From Vogesella indigofera (GTDB lineage: Bacteria > Pseudomonadota > Gammaproteobacteria > Burkholderiales > Chromobacteriaceae), in assembly GCF_003633895.1 (NCBI RefSeq), contig NZ_RBID01000013.1, positions 248,001-312,000 of the forward strand: 64,000 nt of DNA, in the 5' to 3' direction. Both the position numbers and the translations under genes were made by a program. A model generated the notes under the pieces. That model worked only from the letters and a program-made list of their open reading frames with translations. It was not told the origin of the DNA and did no database searches. Shown one piece after another: positions 56,015-64,000 of this stretch (the stretch's first letter is position 1; each line of letters opens with the position of its first letter).

Positions 56015-58723
56015 TCAGCCGCTGTTGCGCAGGCCGGCGGAGATGCCGTTGATGGTGAGGTGGATCGCGTACAGCGCCTCGGCATCGTCCGGTGCCTCGC
56101 GCAGGCGGCGCAGCAGCTCGACCTGCAGCAGGTTGAGTGCGTCGAGGTACGGCAGCCGCGTGGCCAGCGAGCGCGCCAGCGTCGGGTTGGTTTCCAGCAG
56201 TTTCTGCTGCCCGGTGATGGCGAAGAACGCCGCCAGCGTCTTGTCGTGCTCCGCCTGCAGGCGGCCGAACAGGCGGTCGGTCAGCGCGGCATCGCCGACC
56301 AGCGCCGCGTAACGGCGCGCAATCTCCAGGTCGGCCTTGGCCAGCACCTGCTCCATATTCGACAGCATCACCTGGAAGAACGGCGACGCCTGGTGCAGCG
56401 TGCGCAACTGGGTGAGACCAGCGTCCTCGCCGTGGGCGTCGAGGAAGGCGTGCACCGCGGAGCCGAAGCCGTACCAGCCCGGCAGCATCACCCGCGACTG
56501 CGACCACGAGAACACCCACGGGATGGCGCGCAGGTCCTTGATGCTGGTGAGGCTCTTGCGCGACGCCGGGCGGCTGCCGATGTTGAGCTTGGCGATGGCG
56601 CCGATCGGCGTCGCCTCCATGAAGTACTGCATGAAGCCGTCGGACTCCACCAGCGCGCGGTAGGTCTTGAAGGCGTGGCCGGACAGCTCCGCCAGCACGC
56701 TCTCGTCGGTGGCACCGCTGTCGCTGTGTGCCAGTGTCGATTCCAGCGCCGCCGCCACCAGTGCCTCCAGGTTGCGGGTGGCGTTGTCGGGATCGGCGAA
56801 CTTGGAGGTGATGATCTCGCCCTGCTCGGTGATGCGGATGCGGCCAACCACGGTGCCGGCCGGCTGCGCCATGATCGCCTCGTAGGACGGGCCGCCGCCT
56901 CGACCGACCGAGCCGCCGCGGCCGTGGAACAGGCGCATCTTGATGCCGGCGGCGTCGAACACGCGCACCAGGCGCTGCTCGGCCTGGTACAGCTCCCACT
57001 GGCTGGTGACGTAGCCGCCGTCCTTGTTGCTGTCGGAGTAGCCGAGCATCACTTCCTGCACCCCGCCGCGGCTCTTCAAGAGCTGCTGGTACCACGGCAG
57101 CGCGAACAGTTGCTGCATGATGCCGGCCGCCGCGTCCAGATCGGCGATGGTTTCGAACAGCGGCACCAGGTTGAGGCTGCTGCTCGGCGCGCCGCCGTGC
57201 AGGCGCAGCAGGCCGCTTTCCTTGCACAACAGCGCCAGCGCCAGGATGTCGGACACCGTGGCGCAGTTGGAGATGATGCACTGGCTGATGGCATCGACGC
57301 CGAACTGCTGCTGGATCAGCGCCGCCTCGCGGAAGATGGCCAGCTCTTTCTCGCTGTCGGCGCTGTAGCTGAGGAAGGGCGAGTACAACAGCCGCGGCGT
57401 GGCCAGCTCGCGCAGCAGCACGCGCACGCGCGCCGCCTCGTCCAGCGCCTCGTAGTGTTCCAGGTTGGCGTGGGCGAACAGCTCGCTGACCACGGCAGCG
57501 TGTTTCTCGGCGTGCTGGCGCAGGTCCAGCGGCATCAGGAAGAAGCCGAACACGTCCACCGCGCGCTTCAGCTTGCCCAGCCGCCCGTCAAGCAGCAGCG
57601 CGCTGCCGTGGGCGACCAGTGAATCGCTGAGCGTCTGCAGGTCGGCCAGCAGCCCGGCGGTGTCGGCATACGGCTCGCCGGCGGTCCAGCGGCCGCGCAA
57701 CGGCAGGCCCAGCCTGGCCGCCAGTGCCGACAGCCGGCCCTCGATGGTGGCCAGCGCCAGCCGGTACGGTTCTTCGCGACGGCTGATGGCGGTATCCGGC
57801 GACACCGAGGCCAAGGCGTGCACCGCGGCCGACACCTGCACGTGGCGCGACGACAGCGACAGCTCGCGATACAGCCCCGCCAGCTCGTAGAAGTAGTGCT
57901 TGAACGCCACCTCCGCCTGCCGCGTCACCGCGTGGCGCAGCACCGCGGCGTCGACGTTGGGGTTGCCGTCGCGATCGCCGCCGATCCAGCTGCCGACGCG
58001 CAGGAAGGACGGCACCTTGGCGTCCTCGCCCCACAGCTCGCGCACCTGCTTGCCGAGGCGCTCGTACAGCGCCGGAATGGCCTGGAAGAACGACAGCGGA
58101 TGGTAGGCGACGCCGTTCTCGATCTCGTCGGCGACGGTCATCTTGAAGGAGCGGATCTCGGTGGTCTGCCACAGCGAGTGGATCACGCGCTGCAGCTTGG
58201 CTTCCAGCTCCTGCTCTTCTTCCGGGGTGATCTCCGGCGACGATAGCTGCGCCAGGAACTTGCGTACCGCGCGGTGGCCGTCGAGCACGCTCTGGCGCTG
58301 CACCTCGGTCGGGTGCGCGGTCAGCACCGCGCTGACGCTGGCTTCCTGCAGCGCGCGGTTGAGCTTGCCGAAATCGACGCCGGCGTCATGGATGTGGCTC
58401 AGCGCCCGCGCCAGGCTGCCCTGCTGCGGCGCGCTGCCGGCACGCTGGTGCGCGCGGCGGCGGCGGGCGTGGTGCAGGTCTTCCGCGATGTTGAACAGCT
58501 GCGAATACAGGCCGCAGGCGCGCACCAGCGCGGTGGTCGCCGCCGGGCTCAGCCGGCCGACCAGCGCGTCAGCGCTGCGGTCGTGCTGTTGTGCGCCGCT
58601 GGGGATGGCGCGGATTTCCGTCACCACCTCCTCGCCGGCCTGCTCGCGCAGCAGGCTTTCCAGCAAACGGTCGAGCCGCGCCAGGTCTTCGCGCAGCGGT
58701 AAGTCCTTGTCCAGTTCCGTCAT
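56015..58723 (-). CDS. ppc: Phosphoenolpyruvate carboxylase
   Basis: Adds bicarbonate to phosphoenolpyruvate to form oxaloacetate, feeding the citric acid cycle; 902 residues, full length. The first active-site motif is VLTAHPTEVQRQSVLDGH with the catalytic His, the second FHGRGGSVGRGGGPSYEAI; RAIPWVFSWSQSR and the C-terminal GLRNSG are also present (the end usually reads QNTG or RNTG). Monocistronic, divergent from the AEC transporter gene. Confidence 0.96.
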   Translation of the reverse strand: MTELDKDLPLREDLARLDRLLESLLREQAGEEVVTEIRAIPSGAQQHDRSADALVGRLSPAATTALVRACGLYSQLFNIAEDLHHARRRRAHQRAGSAPQQGSLARALSHIHDAGVDFGKLNRALQEASVSAVLTAHPTEVQRQSVLDGHRAVRKFLAQLSSPEITPEEEQELEAKLQRVIHSLWQTTEIRSFKMTVADEIENGVAYHPLSFFQAIPALYERLGKQVRELWGEDAKVPSFLRVGSWIGGDRDGNPNVDAAVLRHAVTRQAEVAFKHYFYELAGLYRELSLSSRHVQVSAAVHALASVSPDTAISRREEPYRLALATIEGRLSALAARLGLPLRGRWTAGEPYADTAGLLADLQTLSDSLVAHGSALLLDGRLGKLKRAVDVFGFFLMPLDLRQHAEKHAAVVSELFAHANLEHYEALDEAARVRVLLRELATPRLLYSPFLSYSADSEKELAIFREAALIQQQFGVDAISQCIISNCATVSDILALALLCKESGLLRLHGGAPSSSLNLVPLFETIADLDAAAGIMQQLFALPWYQQLLKSRGGVQEVMLGYSDSNKDGGYVTSQWELYQAEQRLVRVFDAAGIKMRLFHGRGGSVGRGGGPSYEAIMAQPAGTVVGRIRITEQGEIITSKFADPDNATRNLEALVAAALESTLAHSDSGATDESVLAELSGHAFKTYRALVESDGFMQYFMEATPIGAIAKLNIGSRPASRKSLTSIKDLRAIPWVFSWSQSRVMLPGWYGFGSAVHAFLDAHGEDAGLTQLRTLHQASPFFQVMLSNMEQVLAKADLEIARRYAALVGDAALTDRLFGRLQAEHDKTLAAFFAITGQQKLLETNPTLARSLATRLPYLDALNLLQVELLRRLREAPDDAEALYAIHLTINGISAGLRNSG

Positions 58724-58775
58724 ACTCTGCTTTCCCTAATTGTTATGGTGATGCGAATGCTGCGAAGATAGCGCG

Positions 58776-59669
58776 ATGAACCCGGCGCTGATCCTGTTAC
58801 CCGATTTCCTGCTCATCCTGTCCGGCTTTGCGCTGCGCCGCAGCGGCATGCTGTCGCCGGCATTCTGGGCCGAGGCGGAAAAATTCGTCTACTTCATCCT
58901 GTTCCCGGCACTGCTGTTCCGCGCGCTGGCGCGGGCCGAGCTGGACTTTGCCGCCAGCCTGCCGATGCTGGCCAGCGGCCTGCTGTTCACCGGCGCCGGC
59001 TTCCTGCTCGGCAATGCCGCCAAACCGCTGTTCCGCCTGCCGCAGGCCTCGTTCGCCGCCGGCAACCAGGGCGCCTACCGTTTCAACACCTACGTCGCCT
59101 TCGCGGTGATGGGCAGCCTCGCCGGCACCCCCGGCATCGCGGTGATCGCGCTGCTGTGCGGCGCGATGGTGCCGGTGGTCAACCTGATGGCGGTGTGGCA
59201 GCTGTCGCAAACCAGCCAGCAGGGCATGCTCTACGAACTGGCGCGCAACCCGATCATCTGGGGCATCGGCAGTGGCCTTGCGGCCAACGTGTCCGGCCTG
59301 CCGGTACCGCAGCCGCTGTTCGCCGCCATCGACCACCTCGCCGCCGCCGCGCTGCCGCTGGGGCTGATCACCGTCGGCGCCGGGCTGCGCTTTACCGCGC
59401 TGGCCAGCCACTACGCGCCGCTGCTGTACTGGAACGGCATCAAGCTGTTGCTGCTGCCGCTGATCGCCGTCGCCACGGTGCAGCTGTTCGGACTCTCCGG
59501 CGTCTACCGCCAGGCGACGCTGGTGATGAGCATGCTGCCGACCGCCACCTCTGCCTACATCCTCGCGGTGCGCATGAAGGGCGACGGCGAGCTGGCCGCC
59601 GCGGTGGTGACCACCTCGACGCTGGCGGCGATGCTGAGCCTGCCGCTGATGCTGAGCTTGCTGCGCTAG
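58776..59669 (+). CDS. AEC-family transporter (auxin efflux carrier type)
   Basis: 297-residue inner-membrane carrier with about ten helices. Conserved features: [30 protein letters not shown] and the C-terminal [20 protein letters not shown]. Bacterial members carry malate, malonate or other organic acids. It begins 52 bp from ppc on the other strand. hemC follows 146 bp downstream after a perfect palindrome, so cotranscription is uncertain. Confidence 0.9.
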   Translation: MNPALILLPDFLLILSGFALRRSGMLSPAFWAEAEKFVYFILFPALLFRALARAELDFAASLPMLASGLLFTGAGFLLGNAAKPLFRLPQASFAAGNQGAYRFNTYVAFAVMGSLAGTPGIAVIALLCGAMVPVVNLMAVWQLSQTSQQGMLYELARNPIIWGIGSGLAANVSGLPVPQPLFAAIDHLAAAALPLGLITVGAGLRFTALASHYAPLLYWNGIKLLLLPLIAVATVQLFGLSGVYRQATLVMSMLPTATSAYILAVRMKGDGELAAAVVTTSTLAAMLSLPLMLSLLR

Positions 59670-59697
59670 TCAATCCTGCCGCAAAACGCCGCCGCCG

Positions 59698-59712
59698 TGT
59701 AGTTAAACTACA
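59698..59712. promoter_or_regulatory. Perfect HexR-like palindrome before hemC
   Basis: TGTAGTTAAACTACA: perfect 6-bp arms around TAA, the best match in the window to the operator before edd (10988). It lies 104 bp upstream of the hemC ATG; TAAAAT at 59770-59775 could be the -10 element. Confidence 0.65.
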
Positions 59713-59745
59713 AGTACTGTTGCAGCTACACACACTGCCTTGCAT

Positions 59746-59759
59746 CAAGGTTGGCCGCA
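59746..59759 (-). repeat. 14-mer repeat, exact copy before hemC
   Basis: CAAGGTTGGCCGCA between the palindrome and the possible hemC -10. Confidence 0.85.
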
Positions 59760-59815
59760 ACGCTCGTGCTAAAATGCGCGCCATCTTCCCATTTGCCCGT
59801 GCAGGATCGCCGTCC

Positions 59816-60751
59816 ATGAACAAACTCGTCATCGCCAGCCGCGAAAGCAAACTTGCCATGTGGCAGGCCGAACACATCAAAGCCCGCCTCGAGGCGCTGT
59901 ATCCGGCGCTGACGGTGGAGATCCTCGGCATGACCACCCAGGGCGACCAGATCCTCGACAAGACCCTGTCCAAGATCGGCGGCAAGGGCCTGTTCGTGAA
60001 GGAACTGGAGCTGGCGCTGCAGGAAGGCCGCGCCGACATCGCCGTGCACTCCATCAAGGACGTGCCGATGAACCTGCCGGAAGGCTTCGCGCTGGCCGCG
60101 ATCTGCGAACGCGAAGACCCGCGCGACGCCTTCGTGTCCAACCGCTACAGCAGCCTGCACGAGCTGCCGGCCGGTGCCGTGGTCGGCACCTCCAGCCTGC
60201 GCCGCGAATCGCAGATCCGCGCCCGCTTCCCGCATCTGGTCATCAAGCCGCTGCGCGGCAACGTGCAGACCCGGCTGCGCAAGCTGGACGACGGCGAATT
60301 TGACGCCATCATCCTCGCCGCCGCCGGCCTGAAGCGCCTGGAGCTCGCCGAACGCATCCGCGCCGAACTGGCGCCGTCGGAAAGCCTGCCGGCCGTCGGC
60401 CAGGGCGCGCTGGGCATCGAGATCCGCGCCGACCGCGCCGACCTGATCGAACTGCTGGCGCCGCTGAACCACGCCGACACCCACGCCTGCGTCAGTGCCG
60501 AACGTTCGCTGTCGCGGGTGCTGGGCGGCAGCTGCCAGATTCCGATCGGCGGCTTTGCCACCATCACCGACGACGTGATCACCCTCGGCGGTTTCGTCGC
60601 CCATCCCGACGGCTCGGTGATGCTCACCGCCAGCGCCAGCGCACCACGCGACTACGCCGACGCGCTTGGCCGCGCGGTGGCCAAGAAGCTGCTGGAGCAG
60701 GATGCCGGCCCGCTGATCGCCGCAGTCATCGCCGAACAGGCCGCCAAGTAA
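59816..60751 (+). CDS. hemC: Porphobilinogen deaminase
   Basis: Polymerises four porphobilinogens to hydroxymethylbilane in haem synthesis; 311 residues. Motifs: [31 protein letters not shown] with the catalytic Asp, and the dipyrromethane-cofactor cysteine in [13 protein letters not shown]. The start is at [11 protein letters not shown]. First of hemC-hemD-hemX-hemY. Confidence 0.97.
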   Translation: MNKLVIASRESKLAMWQAEHIKARLEALYPALTVEILGMTTQGDQILDKTLSKIGGKGLFVKELELALQEGRADIAVHSIKDVPMNLPEGFALAAICEREDPRDAFVSNRYSSLHELPAGAVVGTSSLRRESQIRARFPHLVIKPLRGNVQTRLRKLDDGEFDAIILAAAGLKRLELAERIRAELAPSESLPAVGQGALGIEIRADRADLIELLAPLNHADTHACVSAERSLSRVLGGSCQIPIGGFATITDDVITLGGFVAHPDGSVMLTASASAPRDYADALGRAVAKKLLEQDAGPLIAAVIAEQAAK

Positions 60752-60752
60752 T

Positions 60753-61493
60753 ATGCCGGCCACGCTGCGGCCAACCTTGCTACTGGTGCGGCCGCAGGCG
60801 CAGGCGGCACAACAGGCACAGCGGCTGGCTGCCGCCGGCATCGCGGCGCTGCCGTTCTGCGTCGAGGACACCGTCGCCAATGAGCGCGCGCTGGTGGCAT
60901 TGCCACAGCAGGCCGCGGCCGCCGACTGGCTGGTCTTCGTCAGCCCGTCCTGCATCGAACTGGCGTGGCCGCACCTTGCCGGCCTGCCGCTTGCGGCCAA
61001 GCTTGCCTGCGTCGGCCGCGCCAGTGCCAACAAGCTGGCCGCGCTCAGTGGCCGCGCGGTGCTGCATCCGCCGCACGGCAACGACAGCGACGCGCTGCTG
61101 GCGCTGCCGCCACTGCAACAGCTGGCCGGACAGACGGTACTGATTGTGCGCGGCGACGGCGGCCGGCCACAACTTGGGGAAACCCTCGCCCGCCGCGGCG
61201 CGCAGGTGCACTACGCGGCGGTGTATCGCCGCGTGCCGGTACAGGCCGACTGGGCGCTGTTCGACCGCCTCGTTGCCGCCGGCCCGTCGCCGGCGCTGCT
61301 GATCACCTCCAGCCACAGCGCAGAGCTGCTGTTCCAGCAGGCCGGCGCCACGCGCCAGCGTGCGCTGCTGGCCTGCCGTTTCATCGCGCTGCACCCGCGC
61401 ATTGCCGTCACCCTGCAGCAGCTGGGCGTGGCACAGCCGCTGCACGCCGCCGACGAGCAGGCGCTGTGCGCGCTGTTCTCCACTCCTCACTAG
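60753..61493 (+). CDS. hemD: Uroporphyrinogen-III synthase
   Basis: Closes hydroxymethylbilane to uroporphyrinogen III; 246 residues, low sequence conservation as usual. Recognisable: LLVRPQAQA, LVFVSPSCIEL, VLIVRGDGGRPQLGETLARRGAQV and LLITSSHSAELLF. It starts one base after the hemC stop. The codons for LRPTL at its start are formed by an exact 14-mer repeat. Confidence 0.92.
   Translation: MPATLRPTLLLVRPQAQAAQQAQRLAAAGIAALPFCVEDTVANERALVALPQQAAAADWLVFVSPSCIELAWPHLAGLPLAAKLACVGRASANKLAALSGRAVLHPPHGNDSDALLALPPLQQLAGQTVLIVRGDGGRPQLGETLARRGAQVHYAAVYRRVPVQADWALFDRLVAAGPSPALLITSSHSAELLFQQAGATRQRALLACRFIALHPRIAVTLQQLGVAQPLHAADEQALCALFSTPH
60766..60779 (+). repeat. 14-mer repeat, exact, at the start of hemD
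   Basis: TGCGGCCAACCTTG covers codons 5-9 of hemD and is read as Leu-Arg-Pro-Thr-Leu. Confidence 0.85.
60992..61005 (+). repeat. 14-mer repeat, one mismatch, in hemD
   Basis: TGCGGCCAAGCTTG in hemD. Confidence 0.6.
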
Positions 61494-61685
61494 CCGCCGG
61501 GCCGCGCCGCTGGCAGCACCGGGGCGGCGCGGTTACAATGCCACGGTTCTGTTAAGATTTGTTTCGCTGCCGCCGCGCCGCGAGACAGCACGGCAGGGCG
61601 CAATAATTCCGGCGCAGATGCCGCCATATTCGAGCAAACACGGCCACGCCTTTTGGCTGGGCCACACTCCGGTTCTCCGTCATCC

Positions 61686-62714
61686 ATGAGCGAAGCCACT
61701 CCAGTTGAAAACGGCAGCAGCAAGCCGAACAAACCACCCGTCAACCTTGCGCTGATCGTTGCTGTCGTCGCGCTGGGCCTCACCGGCTGGCAGTATCTGG
61801 ATACCCGCCAGCAATTGAACAAGGCGCAGCAGGCGCTGGCCGAACGGCTGGCCGACGCCGGAGGCAGCACCAAGGCACTGCAGAACCAGGCCGAACTGAC
61901 CCAGGCCAGTACCCGCGAACTGCAGGCCAAGCTGGCGCTGGTCGAGGCCCGCGTCAACGAGTCCGCCGGACAGTACGCCACCCTCAGCGGCATGTACCAG
62001 GAGCTGACCAAGGACCGCAGCGACTGGCTGCTGTCCGAAGTGGAACACACCCTCGGCGTCGCCAGCCAGCAGCTGCAACTGGCCGGCAATATCAGCGGCG
62101 CGGTGTCGGCACTGGAAGTGGTGCAGACCCGGCTGTCGCACTTCGACAATCCCGGCCTGATCGGCGTCAAGCGCGCGGTGGCCAAGGATCTGGAAACGCT
62201 GAAGGCGCTGCCCTACCTCGACACCGTCGGCCTGACCGTCAAGCTGGACACCCTGATGCTGGGCGCCGAGACGCTGCCGCTGGTGATCGACCATCACCGC
62301 CTCGGCGGCAAGCCGGTGGCACAGCTCAACGTGGCCGCCGATGCGCCGTGGTGGTCGCGCCTGGCCGGCGAGCTGACGCAGAGCCTGGGCGACCTGGTGC
62401 GCATCCGCCGCATGGACAAGCCGGAGGCGCTGCTGCTGTCGCCGGAGCAGGCATTCTTCCTGCGTGAAAACCTGAAAATGCGCCTGCTGGACGCGCGTCT
62501 GGCGCTGATCCAGCGCGACGGCGCCACCTATCAGGCCGATCTCGCCGCCGCCGGCCAGTACGCCGCGCGCTACTTCGACCGCGATGCGCCGACCACCCGC
62601 CAGTGGCAGGCGGTGCTGTCCGAGCTGGCCGCGGTACGCCTGAGCGTGACGCTGCCGGACCTGTCTGCCAGCCTGAAAGCCGTGCGCGAAGCGCAGGGCA
62701 ACAAAGAGGAATAA
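61686..62714 (+). CDS. hemX: HemX-family membrane protein
   Basis: 342 residues: a short cytoplasmic N-terminus, one membrane helix (LALIVAVVALGLTGWQYL), a coiled coil (about 40-100) and a periplasmic part with DWLLSEVEHTLGVASQQLQL. It is the proteobacterial HemX found between hemD and hemY; despite older annotation it has no methyltransferase motifs. A 192-bp gap after hemD may hold its own promoter. The role is probably as a scaffold for haem synthesis. Confidence 0.88.
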   Translation: MSEATPVENGSSKPNKPPVNLALIVAVVALGLTGWQYLDTRQQLNKAQQALAERLADAGGSTKALQNQAELTQASTRELQAKLALVEARVNESAGQYATLSGMYQELTKDRSDWLLSEVEHTLGVASQQLQLAGNISGAVSALEVVQTRLSHFDNPGLIGVKRAVAKDLETLKALPYLDTVGLTVKLDTLMLGAETLPLVIDHHRLGGKPVAQLNVAADAPWWSRLAGELTQSLGDLVRIRRMDKPEALLLSPEQAFFLRENLKMRLLDARLALIQRDGATYQADLAAAGQYAARYFDRDAPTTRQWQAVLSELAAVRLSVTLPDLSASLKAVREAQGNKEE

Positions 62715-62717
62715 AGC

Positions 62718-63926
62718 GTGAGATTCGTATTCTGGGTCGTCGGGCTGTTTGCCCTCGCGGTGCTGATTGGCCTTGCCTCCACCATCAACACCGGCTACGC
62801 CATCCTGTTCGTGCCGCCGTATCGCATGGAGGTGTCGTTCAACTTCCTGATCCTCGCCATCGTGCTGCTGATCCTGGTTGCCTACGGCGTGCTGCGTCTG
62901 CTCGGCATTGCGGCCAACCTGCCGCACGAGGTGCGCACCTACCAGCGCCAGCGCAAGCTGAAGGCGTCGCGCCACGCGCTGCGCGAGGCGGCGATCGCGA
63001 TGTTCGAAGGCCGCTTCCAGCGCGCCGAACGCGAGGCGCTGAAGTCGATCGACGACGAGTATTCCGATGAGAACCGTGGGCTGGCACTGATGATCGCCGC
63101 GCGCAGCGCCGCCAGCGTGCAGGATCTGGAACGCCGCGACGGCTATCTGGCACGGCTGGAAGACATGCCGGAACGCATCCAGCTGGCGCGCCACATGCTC
63201 GAAGCGCAGATCCGCCTCGACGGCAAGCAGCCGCTGGAGGCGCTGGCCGCCGTCGAGCGCGCGCGCGCCATCTCCAGCAACCTGACCTCGGCGCTGCGGC
63301 TGGAGCTGAAGATCCGCCTGATGCTGAAGCAGCCGGAGCACGTGCTGACGCTGACCGAGAAACTGCTGAAGGCCGACGCGCTGGAAGCGGAACAGGCGCG
63401 CCGCTACCGCCTGGCCGCCTACCGCCAGCAGCTGGCCAGCTTCAGCAGCGAGCGCGAGATCCGCGACTGGCTGAAACGCATTCCCGGGGTCGAGCGGCAG
63501 AACCCGGCGCTGGTCGCCGACATCGCCAACCAGCTGATCAAGCTCGACGCCTACGACATGGCGGCGGAGCTGATCGCCGGCGCGCTGTCCGACGACGAAC
63601 AGGCGACGCCGGAGCTGGCGCGCGAGCTGGGCCTGCTGGCCGGCCACATCGACAGCCCGCGCCGGCTGACGCTGCTGCGCGATGCGGAAAACTGGCTGAA
63701 ATCACGGCCGCGCGACCACCTGCTGCTGCTGTCGCTGGGTCGCCTCGCACACGCCGAACAGCTGTGGGGCAAGGCGCAGAACTATCTGGAAGCCAGCCTG
63801 TCTATTCAGCCTACCCTGTGTGCGCACGCCGAACTGGCCAAGCTGCTGCTGGCGATCGACAAGCCGGAAAAGGCCGAACGCCACTATCAGGACGCACTGA
63901 AAATCGCGCTGGAGAACGGCTGCTGA
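62718..63926 (+). CDS. hemY: HemY-family TPR membrane protein
   Basis: 402 residues with two N-terminal membrane helices (FWVVGLFALAVLIGLAS; FLILAIVLLILVAYGVLRLL) and a C-terminal TPR-like helical domain (GKAQNYLEASLSIQP; KPEKAERHYQDALKIAL). The GTG start follows hemX by 3 bp with AGAGGA upstream. Proteobacterial HemY, unrelated to the Bacillus oxidase of that name; thought to organise haem enzymes in the membrane. Confidence 0.9.
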   Translation: MRFVFWVVGLFALAVLIGLASTINTGYAILFVPPYRMEVSFNFLILAIVLLILVAYGVLRLLGIAANLPHEVRTYQRQRKLKASRHALREAAIAMFEGRFQRAEREALKSIDDEYSDENRGLALMIAARSAASVQDLERRDGYLARLEDMPERIQLARHMLEAQIRLDGKQPLEALAAVERARAISSNLTSALRLELKIRLMLKQPEHVLTLTEKLLKADALEAEQARRYRLAAYRQQLASFSSEREIRDWLKRIPGVERQNPALVADIANQLIKLDAYDMAAELIAGALSDDEQATPELARELGLLAGHIDSPRRLTLLRDAENWLKSRPRDHLLLLSLGRLAHAEQLWGKAQNYLEASLSIQPTLCAHAELAKLLLAIDKPEKAERHYQDALKIALENGC

Positions 63927-64000
63927 TGAAACTCCTGGTCCGTAGCGTGCTTGCCCTCGCCTGCAGTCTGTGGCTGGGCAGTGCGCTGGCTGACGCCCTG
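63926..64000 (+). CDS. Secreted protein, truncated by the window end
   Basis: Only 25 codons are visible: a typical signal peptide (LLVRSVLALACSLWLGSALA) with likely cleavage after ALA. The ATG overlaps the hemY stop by one base, so it is cotranscribed with the hem genes. Identity cannot be judged. Confidence 0.55.
   Translation, partial: MKLLVRSVLALACSLWLGSALADAL

Overview
The window is GC-rich, densely coding chromosomal DNA from a betaproteobacterium, most likely of the Neisseriales/Chromobacteriaceae type. Gene content supports this: an Entner-Doudoroff glucose block with HexR, a hemCDXY cluster, a TctDE-like two-component pair and FtrABCD iron uptake. The taxonomic placement is inference from gene content only. 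No rRNA, tRNA, phage, CRISPR array or complete transposase was seen.

Layout. 1-4.6 kb: an AraC regulator converging on a LysE exporter, an orphan solute-binding protein, PsiF and a Cache chemoreceptor. 4.9-21.7 kb: a glucose catabolism block. The minus-strand run zwf-pgl-glk-hexR-pgi diverges from edd-eda; then come a two-component system, an ABC sugar transporter resembling GtsABCD and an aldo/keto reductase. HexR-like palindromes lie in the zwf/edd gap, before gtsA, before gap and, unexpectedly, before hemC. 22-32.3 kb: a helical protein, an Lrp regulator diverging from a CtlX-type hydrolase, an alaC-type aminotransferase, Ogt, an RNase II-like enzyme, a KynR-like regulator with kynureninase, a DeoR/GlpR regulator, an alkyltransferase-like protein and a glyoxalase II-like hydrolase. 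32.5-39.1 kb: gap, a YqjD/YqjE/YqjK-type operon, a third Lrp regulator, a candidate small RNA and ftrABCD. 39.2-50 kb: a BCCT transporter, phoBR with a Pho box, transaldolase, a diguanylate cyclase, trhO, a YcaQ-type DNA glycosylase and a soluble CZB chemoreceptor. 50-64 kb: an FtsK-type translocase, rarD, a LysR regulator with a small divergent gene, ppc, an AEC transporter and hemC-hemD-hemX-hemY, running into a truncated gene at the right edge.

Two repeat families stand out. (1) A 14-mer, TGCGGCCAACCTTG, occurs 14 times exactly and 20 more times with one mismatch, on both strands, between and inside genes. It often forms inverted pairs acting as terminator stems, which resembles how DNA uptake sequences are arranged in Neisseria, but the word is different. 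(2) A 143-152 bp non-coding element with terminal inverted repeats (MITE-like) is present three times. Each copy is inserted exactly at a gene's stop codon with a 3-bp TNA target duplication that restores the stop; a collapsed fourth copy also directly follows a stop codon.
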